Positions 25,220 through 32,421 of a stretch of DNA of 64,000 bases are shown piece after piece (the stretch's first letter is position 1; each line of letters opens with the position of its first letter). This DNA comes from Fructobacillus parabroussonetiae. Its GTDB lineage: Bacteria; Bacillota; Bacilli; Lactobacillales; Lactobacillaceae. Below the pieces are notes generated by a model. It was not told where the DNA came from. It saw nothing but the letters and a program-made list of their open reading frames with translations, and did no database searches. The DNA is taken from NCBI RefSeq assembly GCF_018437265.1, contig NZ_JAAMFL010000005.1, positions 1 through 64,000 of the forward strand. Direction: 5' to 3'. Both the position numbers and the translations under genes were made by a program.

Positions 25220-26584
25220 ATGGAAACCATTTCGTTACGACACACCAATGATATGCATTCTCACTTTGGCCCTTGGCCAAAGATTAAGCGCTTTTTATTG
25301 AAGAAAGAGCCGGCCAACGGGACGGTTTTTCGCTTTGATATTGGTGATGCCATCGATCGGTTGCATCCGCTGACTGATACGACTTTGGGAAAGGGTAATG
25401 TCGCCATTATGAACGAGGCGAATTACACGGCGGTCACCATCGGAAATAACGAGGGACTCGTTATGCCCCATCGTGAGCTCAACCACCTTTATGACAAGGC
25501 CGACTTTGACGTCTTGCTGGCGAATTTAGTTGATGAGGAAAGTAATGGGCAACCCGCTTGGGCCAAGCCTTACCAGATTTATCAGAGTCAGGCGGGGACG
25601 AAAGTAGCGGTGATTGGCATGACGGCGCCTTATCAGCAGACTTATCAGACGCTGGGCTGGCTGCCAGAAGATCCCGAAGAAGTTTTGAATCGTTTTTTGC
25701 CCGAGATGCGAAAACAGGCCGATGTGGTTGTTTTACTCTCACACCTTGGTTTACCAACCGATCGAGATCTAGCCAAAAAGTATGATCTAGACGTGATTAT
25801 TGGTGCTCATACGCATCACGTCCTACCGAATGGGGAACTTGACCAGGGCACCTGGTTAGCCGCAGCGGGCCGTTATGGCGATCATGTTGGTGAGGTCTTG
25901 CTTTCCTTGGATGATCAACACCAGCTACAAGCTGTCTCAGCCAAGGCTTATCGAACCGATGATCTTCCGGCAGAAGCAATGGATGAGGAAACAGTGGCAG
26001 CCATTGATCAAGCAGGTGTTGAAGCTGAAATGAAGGAAATTGCGACGACTTATCAACCGGCTGTCACAAGAAAGCAGCAGGCCAGCGATTGCCTGAAAGC
26101 TCTTCAAGACTTTTATCACTTGCCGGTTGCCATTTGTTCAACCGGCCTTTTCCTGAAGGATTTGCCGGCAGGGCCAAAGTCCAAGTATGATTTTCTTTGC
26201 GATATGCCGCATACCATCCAGCCAATGCTGATTCAATTGACTGGTCGGCAGTTGCTTGACTGGCTGATGGAATATGAAGAGAAGGCCAGCGATTTGGTTG
26301 ACCAACGAATCAAGGGCTCTGGTTTCCGGGGACAAGTATTCGGCCAGTTACTCATGGCTGGTTTACAAAAAAACGCCATTGGCGAGTGGACTTATCAGGA
26401 TCAACCAATTGAAGAGGGACGGACTTATGCCGTCGCTACCCTTGATCATTACCGCTGGCTGGACTTTTTCAAGATGCTTGACGAAGCACCGGCCGAAATA
26501 CGCCTCGATGTTTTCTTACGGGAAATGATGGCGCAATATTATCAAAAAATAGAGGAAGAAGCAGTTTTTATACCTGCCACATAA
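25220..26584 (+). CDS. YunD-type bifunctional metallophosphatase / 5'-nucleotidase-like protein
   Basis: This is a 454-residue protein of the 5'-nucleotidase/UshA fold. The N-terminal metallophosphoesterase domain shows HTNDMHSHF, FDIGDAIDR, TIGNNEG, LLSHLG and GAHTHH, the expected two-metal site. The C-terminal substrate domain covers roughly residues 260-440. There is no signal peptide, so it is probably cytoplasmic, like YunD. The substrate is unknown. GGAGG precedes ATG 25220. It is followed six bases later by the YutD-type gene, a pairing that recurs in Firmicutes. Confidence 0.88.
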   Translation: METISLRHTNDMHSHFGPWPKIKRFLLKKEPANGTVFRFDIGDAIDRLHPLTDTTLGKGNVAIMNEANYTAVTIGNNEGLVMPHRELNHLYDKADFDVLLANLVDEESNGQPAWAKPYQIYQSQAGTKVAVIGMTAPYQQTYQTLGWLPEDPEEVLNRFLPEMRKQADVVVLLSHLGLPTDRDLAKKYDLDVIIGAHTHHVLPNGELDQGTWLAAAGRYGDHVGEVLLSLDDQHQLQAVSAKAYRTDDLPAEAMDEETVAAIDQAGVEAEMKEIATTYQPAVTRKQQASDCLKALQDFYHLPVAICSTGLFLKDLPAGPKSKYDFLCDMPHTIQPMLIQLTGRQLLDWLMEYEEKASDLVDQRIKGSGFRGQVFGQLLMAGLQKNAIGEWTYQDQPIEEGRTYAVATLDHYRWLDFFKMLDEAPAEIRLDVFLREMMAQYYQKIEEEAVFIPAT

Positions 26585-26590
26585 TTTGAC

Positions 26591-27520
26591 ATGGATCACG
26601 CGACCTTAAAAGATCGAACAATTGAACAGCAACTACGACGTCAAGCCGACTACCAAGTTCAGCGCTTTGGTGATGAAATCGAGATTGATGGCCTAAAACT
26701 AACGCTTGTCTTTGATTTCAAAGAGGCCTTTTCTGAGGAGGGAATGGCCCTTCGTTACACGCCCCTGCTCAAACAGTATGACTACGTGGTTGGTGATTTA
26801 TCAGCGGGGCAGGTTCGCCTGCGCGGTTTTTACCATGAAGAGCGCGACGTGTCGGCTGATCAAAAAATTGATACCCTGGCCGATTATCTATATGAGACCG
26901 TCAATTTTGGTGCCCCTTACTTTATCTTACAGAGCCAAAACAGCCGTTTCCGACCAGCTAAAAAGGTTGATTACTTAACACAATGGGAAGAAGAGCAGGC
27001 TGAAAAGCAAAAGAAGGCTTCAAAGAATCAAAAGAAGTCGGCCCAGAAGGCCAAACAGAAAAAGAATGGGCATGCCCGTCGCCGTCCCGAACAAAGGGGA
27101 AGCAACGATAATCAGGCAGCCTCGTCATCGAATCAGTCAAAACACCGCCATCGCTTTACGGAACGGCAGCGTGAAGACAAGGCTAAGGCAAATGAGGCAA
27201 CCAACCAGGCCAAAGACGGAAATAAGAGTCAGTCTGCACAGCCTAAAAAGCGTCGGAATCGCCGCCGTCGTAACCATTCAACGAATCAGCACACGGCGGC
27301 CAATAGCCAACATGGGCAAAATCGACAGCATCAGGCCAGTGATTATCAATCGAAAAATGGTCATCAGTCGGGTCAAAACAATTCGTCCGGCCAAAATCGA
27401 AAAGCAGGGCAGCAAAAGTCGCAGAACCAAGGGCAAGCGCGCCATCAGGCCAAAAAGCCGTCCACAAAGCCAAGTGCTAAGCACCGTTTTACGGTTAAAG
27501 AACGGAAAAACGAATCATAA
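26591..27520 (+). CDS. YutD family protein with long basic low-complexity tail
   Basis: Residues about 30-125 match the YutD (DUF1027) domain (LVFDFKEAFSEEGMALRYTPLLKQYDYVVGDLSAGQ with LRGFYHEE). YutD proteins usually have little more than that domain. Here about 180 residues follow, rich in Lys, Arg, Gln, Asn, Ser and His with clusters such as KKRRNRRRRNH and almost no hydrophobic residues, so the tail is predicted to be disordered and strongly positive. That would suit RNA or ribosome binding, but this is inference. No good ribosome binding site precedes the ATG; coupling to the upstream gene is likely. A terminator follows. Confidence 0.82.
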   Translation: MDHATLKDRTIEQQLRRQADYQVQRFGDEIEIDGLKLTLVFDFKEAFSEEGMALRYTPLLKQYDYVVGDLSAGQVRLRGFYHEERDVSADQKIDTLADYLYETVNFGAPYFILQSQNSRFRPAKKVDYLTQWEEEQAEKQKKASKNQKKSAQKAKQKKNGHARRRPEQRGSNDNQAASSSNQSKHRHRFTERQREDKAKANEATNQAKDGNKSQSAQPKKRRNRRRRNHSTNQHTAANSQHGQNRQHQASDYQSKNGHQSGQNNSSGQNRKAGQQKSQNQGQARHQAKKPSTKPSAKHRFTVKERKNES

Positions 27521-27523
27521 AAT

Positions 27524-27546
27524 GAGAACCTTCGCGGTTCTTTTTT
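27524..27546 (+). terminator. Terminator after the YutD gene
   Basis: GAACC and GGTTC form a short hairpin followed by six T. Confidence 0.7.
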
Positions 27547-27560
27547 GTTATTATTTTTTC

Positions 27561-27590
27561 TTGACTTTGTGTAACCCTTTTAAATACAAT
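27561..27590 (+). promoter_or_regulatory. Promoter of bioY-birA
   Basis: TTGACT, an 18-bp spacer and TACAAT. Both boxes lie inside or at the edge of the BirA operator, as expected for repression by occlusion. Confidence 0.75.
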
Positions 27591-27602
27591 TGGGTTACAC
27601 AA
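27567..27602 (+). promoter_or_regulatory. BirA (biotin) operator
   Basis: TTGTGTAACCC, a 14-bp AT-rich spacer and GGGTTACACAA form a perfect 11-bp inverted repeat. The half-site and spacing correspond to the known BirA operator pattern (TTGTTAACC-type halves about 14-16 bp apart). It overlaps the promoter of bioY, and birA, with an N-terminal DNA-binding domain, is the second gene, which strongly supports the call. Confidence 0.9.
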
Positions 27603-27619
27603 GTTATAGGAGAGAAAAA

Positions 27620-28177
27620 ATGAACCATTCAAAAGTACGTGATTTAACCTTGGAGGCCGTCTTACTCGCACTGCTCATTGTCTTTGGGATGATTCCTGGG
27701 ATGACCTTGGGCTTTCTACCAGTTCCTGTTGTCGTGCAAAACCTGGCGGTTATGCTGATTTCCTTAATTTTGGGTGCGCGCCGAGGTAGTTTTGTGATGA
27801 CCGTCTTTGTCATCATGATTGCGCTTGGTTTGCCAGTTTTGACTGGTGGGCACGGTGGTTTGGCGGTCTTGGTTGGACCAACGGCCGGCTACATTTGGGC
27901 ATGGCTCTTTCAGCCACTGGCCTTTGCCGCCTTGTCGACTTTTTGGCCAAAAAAGAAGGGGCAAATTCGTCCAGGGGTCTTCCAATCTTTCGTCTTACTC
28001 TTTATGATTGATTTAGTACTCGTTTATGGCATGGGTGTGGCTTGGCTGTCCTGGACCGCCAAGCTCGACTTTGCTAAGACCTACCTGGCAAACATGGTCT
28101 TTGTACCTGGTGATCTTGTCAAAGTCGCGCTCGCGACAATAGTTGTGAAAGCTTTGCCAGAAAAGATGTTTGAATAA
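27620..28177 (+). CDS. bioY: BioY biotin transporter (ECF S component)
   Basis: This is a 185-residue integral membrane protein that binds biotin and works with the shared energy-coupling module EcfAA'T, which is not encoded here. It has six hydrophobic segments and family motifs: FLPVPVVVQNLAVMLISLILGARRG, GLPVLTGGHGG and GPTAGYIWAW. ATG 27620 follows AGGAGAG. It lies directly behind the BirA operator, so it should be repressed when biotin is plentiful. With birA alone and no bio synthesis gene, the context suggests a biotin scavenger. Confidence 0.95.
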   Translation: MNHSKVRDLTLEAVLLALLIVFGMIPGMTLGFLPVPVVVQNLAVMLISLILGARRGSFVMTVFVIMIALGLPVLTGGHGGLAVLVGPTAGYIWAWLFQPLAFAALSTFWPKKKGQIRPGVFQSFVLLFMIDLVLVYGMGVAWLSWTAKLDFAKTYLANMVFVPGDLVKVALATIVVKALPEKMFE

Positions 28178-28201
28178 GTTCACTTACAAAATGGAGCGCT
28201 G

Positions 28202-29224
28202 ATGGCCGAAATGAAGCAAAGAACAAAAGATCGCGTTTTAATCGATCTCTTACAACAACCTGGTACTTATGTGTCGGGTGATCAATTAGCCAGCGATTTA
28301 GCGATTTCACGTGAGTCAGTCTGGAAGGCGGTGAAGTCCTTGCAAAAGGATGGTCATCGGATTAGTTCTAAGAAAAAGTCCGGTTATGCCTACTTGTCCT
28401 CGAACCATGTGGACCAGCGGGTGGTGACTGCCTACTTGGATCAATTGAGTCAAGGCCAGCAGGCTTTTGATACCATCCAGGTTTTTGATGACATTAATTC
28501 AACACAGACTTATGCCAAGGATTACTTGGCCACTCATCCTGGTCAGCAGCCTTCCTTGTTCACAGCGCGGACGATGGGAGCGGGGTACGGCCGTCGTGGA
28601 AGGGCGTTTTTTGCGCCGAAAGATCGGGGCCTCTACATTTCACTTTCGCTACCAATTGATCAGGAGCAGCCGGTCATTGCGAGTTTGTTAACGACTTCGG
28701 CTGCTGCGGTGATTGCCCAGGTTCTGGAAGAGACTTTTGATGGCCTATCGGTTTCATTGAAGTGGGTAAACGATCTAATTGTTTCCGGTCACAAAGTCGG
28801 TGGCATTATTACGGAAGCGGTCTTTGATATGGAGAATCAGCAATACAACGCGTTGGTTCTCGGCTTTTTCGTGAATGTTTTACCGGCCGATTACCCCTCA
28901 GATATTCAGAAGAAAGCCATGGCCCTGGTCGATGACCCGAATTATCCAATCGATTGGAACTTTTTGATGGCCCGTTTGACCTTGGCTTTGATTCGGATGA
29001 ATGCTAATTATCAATCGGGGGAGTACCTAGCCGATTATCGCCGCCGTTCTTTCTTAATCGGGCAGCGTGTTTCCCTCCAAGTTGGTCAGGAACAATTTGA
29101 AGGAACCGTGATGGCCATTTCGGATTCAGCAGGGTTGGTTCTTCGCCTTGATAATGGGGAGGAGAAGACGATTTATGCTGGTGAAGTGACGAAGGTGAAA
29201 TTGTACGAGAACCTGAATTTGTAA
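28202..29224 (+). CDS. birA: Bifunctional BirA: biotin-protein ligase and biotin-operon repressor
   Basis: This is a 340-residue two-function protein. The N-terminal winged helix (residues about 5-65, DLAISRESVWKAVKSLQKDGHRISSKKKSGY) binds operator DNA, and the central ligase domain makes biotinyl-5'-AMP and attaches biotin to carboxylase carriers. The biotin/ATP loop reads GAGYGRRGRAFFAPKDRGLY, followed by LKWVNDLIVSGHKVGGI. The C-terminal SH3-like domain lies at about 290-335. It is the second gene of the bioY operon and probably represses its own transcription. Confidence 0.95.
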   Translation: MAEMKQRTKDRVLIDLLQQPGTYVSGDQLASDLAISRESVWKAVKSLQKDGHRISSKKKSGYAYLSSNHVDQRVVTAYLDQLSQGQQAFDTIQVFDDINSTQTYAKDYLATHPGQQPSLFTARTMGAGYGRRGRAFFAPKDRGLYISLSLPIDQEQPVIASLLTTSAAAVIAQVLEETFDGLSVSLKWVNDLIVSGHKVGGIITEAVFDMENQQYNALVLGFFVNVLPADYPSDIQKKAMALVDDPNYPIDWNFLMARLTLALIRMNANYQSGEYLADYRRRSFLIGQRVSLQVGQEQFEGTVMAISDSAGLVLRLDNGEEKTIYAGEVTKVKLYENLNL

Positions 29225-29235
29225 GGAGTGAGTGA

Positions 29236-29841
29236 ATGCGTTTTGTCTTTGCATCGAATAATGAAGCCAAGACCCGGGAGTTGGCGCGGCTAGCGGCTGT
29301 TCTCGGTCAAGAGATCGTTTCTTATCGGTCGATTTTGGGCCAGAAACTGACTTTTCCGGTTGAAAGTGAAACGGACCAAGAGGCAAACGCTCGTGGAAAA
29401 GCCGCTTTTATCCAGCAGTTTTTACCAAATGAGTGGATTTTAGCCGACGATACGGCTTTTTTCTTAGAAACTTTTCCCGATCGCTTTGGTGTCAAAGCCG
29501 CCCGCGAATTTAAGGCACTTGGGTTAAAGGGGATTCAGGAAGAAAACGCTTATCTACTAAAAATCTATGAGTCCATCCCCGATGAAAAAAGAGGGGCTTA
29601 CCTCTTATCAACGATGGCCCTGTTGGCACCGGATGGTCGGCAATTTGTCGCAGCTCAGCGTGGCGGAGTGGCAATTGCTCATCAAGCTCAGGGTGGCCCC
29701 GACCTTGGTGGGTTAACGGATCTATTGCTGGCAGAAAACGGGAAAACCTTATCCTCGATGCCCTTAAAAGAAGCGGTGGCCTACCACGACCGGTCACGGA
29801 CATTACAGGCCCTAATCGATCAAATGACGAACGGGGATTGA
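29236..29841 (+). CDS. RdgB/HAM1-like non-canonical purine NTP pyrophosphatase, divergent
   Basis: This is a 201-residue protein of the ITPase fold, predicted to hydrolyse dITP or XTP to the monophosphate and so keep damaged purines out of DNA. FASNNEAKTREL at the N-terminus and ADDTAFFLETFPDRFGVKAAR in the middle are recognisable. The base-recognition loop, usually GFGYDPxF, reads GGPDLGGLTDLLL here, and the SHR motif is replaced by YHDRSR. The fold is therefore clear but the specificity is open. GGAGTGAGTG precedes the ATG; it is 11 bp after birA and probably in the same transcript. Confidence 0.8.
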   Translation: MRFVFASNNEAKTRELARLAAVLGQEIVSYRSILGQKLTFPVESETDQEANARGKAAFIQQFLPNEWILADDTAFFLETFPDRFGVKAAREFKALGLKGIQEENAYLLKIYESIPDEKRGAYLLSTMALLAPDGRQFVAAQRGGVAIAHQAQGGPDLGGLTDLLLAENGKTLSSMPLKEAVAYHDRSRTLQALIDQMTNGD

Positions 29842-29888
29842 TCGAGGACAATCGAGAATTGGTCGGAAACAATCGGGAATGTATTTTA

Positions 29889-29922
29889 AAGAAGCATCGA
29901 GCCGTCTGGCTTGGTGCTTTTT
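29889..29922 (+). terminator. Terminator after the ITPase-like gene
   Basis: AAGCATCGAGCC pairs with GGCTTGGTGCTT (with G-T pairs), followed by T. Confidence 0.75.
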
Positions 29923-29948
29923 CATTCCTTTGGTCCGTACCGCTGACT

Positions 29949-29977
29949 TTGTCGGAAAGGCGAAAGCGTGCTAAAAT
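29949..29977 (+). promoter_or_regulatory. Promoter of the tRNA-dihydrouridine synthase gene
   Basis: TTGTCG, a 17-bp spacer and TAAAAT. Confidence 0.6.
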
Positions 29978-30026
29978 GGAAAAGTTAATTTGACGACAGG
30001 TCTTCTGAGACCGCAAAGGAGTGCTG

Positions 30027-31052
30027 ATGAGAAAAGCAAAATCCGCCTACTGGCAAAAGATTGTGGATGAAGCAAAGGATGAGCAGGGAAATCCCCGGCC
30101 GTTCTTTTCAATGGCACCGATGGAGGCTGTGACGGATACGATTTTCCGTCGGGTAGTGGCCCAGGCCGGTGGCCCTGATATTTATTACACGGAATTCACC
30201 AATGCCGCTTCCATGGTTCATCCAGAGGCCAAGTTCTCGATTCAAGGACGTTTAGCCGTTGCTGAGGGCGAACAGATGCCGATTGCCCAAATTTGGGGGT
30301 CGAAGCCAGAGGCCATTGAAGGGGCGGCAAAGCTCCTCCCAGAAATGGGCTATGAAGCGGTCGATTTGAACATGGGCTGTCCGGACGGTACGGTCATTAA
30401 GAACTCGGCAGGGTCTGATTTGATCCGCCATCCGGACACGGCCCTTGCATTGATTGAAGCGGCCAAGAAATCGACTTTGCCTGTTTCGGTTAAGACCCGG
30501 TTAGGCTTTTACAAAGTCGATGAATACCACGATTGGCTGGAAACGATTTTGAAAGCCGACGTGCAGGTTTTGACGATTCACTTGCGGACGCGAAAAGAAA
30601 TGTCCAAAGCCGACGCCCACTGTGAGTTGATTGATGACATCATTGCCATGCGTGATCGACTAGCACCAAACACGCTCTTACAAATCAATGGGGACATTAA
30701 AAACTACCAGGAGGGCTTGGCTTTGGCTGCTGCCCATCCAGGTGTGGATGGCATCATGATTGGTCGTGGTGTTTTGGAAGATCCATACGCCTTCAATCAT
30801 GAACAAAAGGCGCATGACTTATCCGAGTCGATTGCTTTGTTAAAGCTGCAACTTGACTTGTTTGACGAGGTGACCAAGACGGTCACACCAAAGCATTTTG
30901 AAGCGTTGAAGCGTTATTTCAAAATCTATCTTCGCGGCTTTGCCCATGCCTCACAACTCCGTCAGCAGTTGATGGAAACCCATGCCACGGATGAAGTTCG
31001 AGCCATTCTGGCTGAGCACGAAGGGGACTTGGTGCAAAACGAAGACCGCTAA
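30027..31052 (+). CDS. dus: tRNA-dihydrouridine synthase
   Basis: This is a 341-residue flavoprotein that reduces uridines in the tRNA D-loop using FMN and NADPH. The FMN-binding TIM barrel starts MAPMEAVTDTIFR. The catalytic Cys lies in DLNMGCPDGTVIKNSAGSDLI, and SVKTRLGF and IMIGRGVLEDPY are further family motifs. A helical RNA-binding region closes the protein. ATG 30027 has AAAGGAG at good distance; a GTG at 30021 lies inside that site. Its subclass (DusB-like or other) is not assigned. Confidence 0.93.
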   Translation: MRKAKSAYWQKIVDEAKDEQGNPRPFFSMAPMEAVTDTIFRRVVAQAGGPDIYYTEFTNAASMVHPEAKFSIQGRLAVAEGEQMPIAQIWGSKPEAIEGAAKLLPEMGYEAVDLNMGCPDGTVIKNSAGSDLIRHPDTALALIEAAKKSTLPVSVKTRLGFYKVDEYHDWLETILKADVQVLTIHLRTRKEMSKADAHCELIDDIIAMRDRLAPNTLLQINGDIKNYQEGLALAAAHPGVDGIMIGRGVLEDPYAFNHEQKAHDLSESIALLKLQLDLFDEVTKTVTPKHFEALKRYFKIYLRGFAHASQLRQQLMETHATDEVRAILAEHEGDLVQNEDR

Positions 31053-31061
31053 GAACAGCTG

Positions 31062-31070
31062 TGGTATACT
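31062..31070 (+). promoter_or_regulatory. Extended -10 promoter of the antiporter gene
   Basis: TGGTATACT just after the dus stop codon; transcription should begin near 31077. Confidence 0.6.
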
Positions 31071-31076
31071 AAAAAT

Positions 31077-31181
31077 AATTAAAGAAGAACACTTGGTTGA
31101 GGTCATACTCAAGGATTTACCTAACGGGGGAGTTAGGGGATCTTTGGCTATGGCCTTTTTCATTTGATTTTAAGAGGAGAA
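31077..31181 (+). promoter_or_regulatory. Structured leader RNA before the cation/proton antiporter gene
   Basis: This is a leader of about 105 bases with two clear hairpins. TTGAG and CTCAA (31097-31112) enclose GTCATA. CAAGGAT and ATCTTTG (31110-31146) enclose CCTAAC-GGGGGA-GTTAGG. The two share their edge bases, so they could exclude each other. A structured leader before an ion antiporter invites comparison with ion-sensing riboswitches, but I cannot match it to a named class by eye. Confidence 0.45.
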
Positions 31182-32330
31182 ATGATGACTTCATTGCTTT
31201 TAGCAACCTTACTTTTATCGGCCCTTCTGCTTTCTTGGGTAGCCGAACGAATTGGTTTGCCTGCCGTGGTTGGTCAAATCGGTGCTGGCTTAGTGTTAGG
31301 ACCTGCCGGCTTTGCCTTCATAAATTCAACCATCACCATCGATCACTGGGCTGAAATCGGGGTGATCTTACTGATGTTTTTAGCGGGAATTGAATCGGAT
31401 TTAAGCCTACTAAAGGCGCACTTGAAAAAGTCCATTGCCGTCGCTTTAGCCGGCGTTGTCACGCCCTTTATCATCTTTTATGTCTTTGGCGTCCTTCTTC
31501 ACTATAGTCATGAGCAAGCCCTTCTCTGGGCCGTGTTGTTCTCTGCAACCTCTGTCTCCATCACCGCTCAAGTCTTAACGGAGTACCGACAACTCAAGTC
31601 AGATGCCGGCTCGACTATTTTAGGGGCAGCGGTGATTGACGATTTGTTGGCCGTGATGATGTGGACCATTTTTCAAGCCAGTTTTGGGATTGGTGGTCAG
31701 CAGAAATTCGGCCTTGGTCTGACGCTTTTCTTCATGCTGGCCTACTTAGTTGGCCTCCTACTATTCTTAGCCTTTTTCCTGCCAAAATTATTACCAGTTC
31801 TGGCTCGTATTTCACAACCAGGATTGATTCTGACCGTTGTGTTTGCCCTCTTACTTTTCACCGCGCATTTTGCCGAAGCCGTTGGCTTATCAGGTGCCAT
31901 CGTGGCCTTCTTAATTGGTCTGCTCTTCACAAAATTACCTGGAAAAGAGGGGATTGAGCATGGCATGATCTTGGTTGGAAACGTTGTCTTTATTCCCGTC
32001 TTCTTTGCCAACATTGGCTTGAAGGTTTCTTGGGCTGGCCAATTGGGCCATCTTTGGCTCATTGTCCTCCTGACGGTTTTGGCAATTTGGACCAAGTGGG
32101 CGGGCCCTTATCTTGCTGCTCGTTTGATGCACATGACCAAGCACTCGGCGAACGTCGTCGGCGTTGGCATGGTTTCTCGTGGGGAGATGGCCCTTGTGAT
32201 TGCCAACCTCGCCCTGTCTGCCAAAGTCTTGGAAGATTCGCTATACGGTGCCTTTGTCCTGGTTATTTTGTTAACTACGGTCTTTACGCCAATTGTTTTG
32301 AAGCCACTTTTGAAGGGGAAAAATAACTAA
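31182..32330 (+). CDS. Monovalent cation:proton antiporter, CPA2 (Kef/NapA) family
   Basis: This is a 382-residue membrane protein with about 12 helices that exchanges Na+ or K+ for H+. It starts MMTSLLLATLLLSALLLSWVAERIGLPAVVGQIGAGLVLGP, typical of the family. The ion-binding pair is present in GAAVIDDLLAVMMW, and GMVSRGEMALVIA near the C-terminus is the conserved RGE motif. There is no C-terminal RCK/TrkA domain. ATG 31182 follows AGAGGAG. It has its own promoter and structured leader, and a terminator follows. Confidence 0.92.
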   Translation: MMTSLLLATLLLSALLLSWVAERIGLPAVVGQIGAGLVLGPAGFAFINSTITIDHWAEIGVILLMFLAGIESDLSLLKAHLKKSIAVALAGVVTPFIIFYVFGVLLHYSHEQALLWAVLFSATSVSITAQVLTEYRQLKSDAGSTILGAAVIDDLLAVMMWTIFQASFGIGGQQKFGLGLTLFFMLAYLVGLLLFLAFFLPKLLPVLARISQPGLILTVVFALLLFTAHFAEAVGLSGAIVAFLIGLLFTKLPGKEGIEHGMILVGNVVFIPVFFANIGLKVSWAGQLGHLWLIVLLTVLAIWTKWAGPYLAARLMHMTKHSANVVGVGMVSRGEMALVIANLALSAKVLEDSLYGAFVLVILLTTVFTPIVLKPLLKGKNN

Positions 32331-32342
32331 ATTCGTTTAACA

Positions 32343-32369
32343 GTCGCCTGTTTTAAGGCGACTTTTTTA
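32343..32369 (+). terminator. Terminator after the antiporter gene
   Basis: GTCGCCT pairs with AGGCGAC, followed by six T. Confidence 0.9.
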
Positions 32370-32384
32370 TTGCGATTAAAAGCC

Positions 32385-32412
32385 TTTGCCACTAGGCTTG
32401 CTATGCTATAAT
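32385..32412 (+). promoter_or_regulatory. Promoter of murE-coaBC (leaderless start)
   Basis: TTTGCC, a 16-bp spacer and a perfect TATAAT at 32407-32412. The murE ATG lies nine bases after the -10 box, leaving a leader of at most two or three bases and no Shine-Dalgarno. Confidence 0.65.
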
Positions 32413-32421
32413 AAAAGCATT

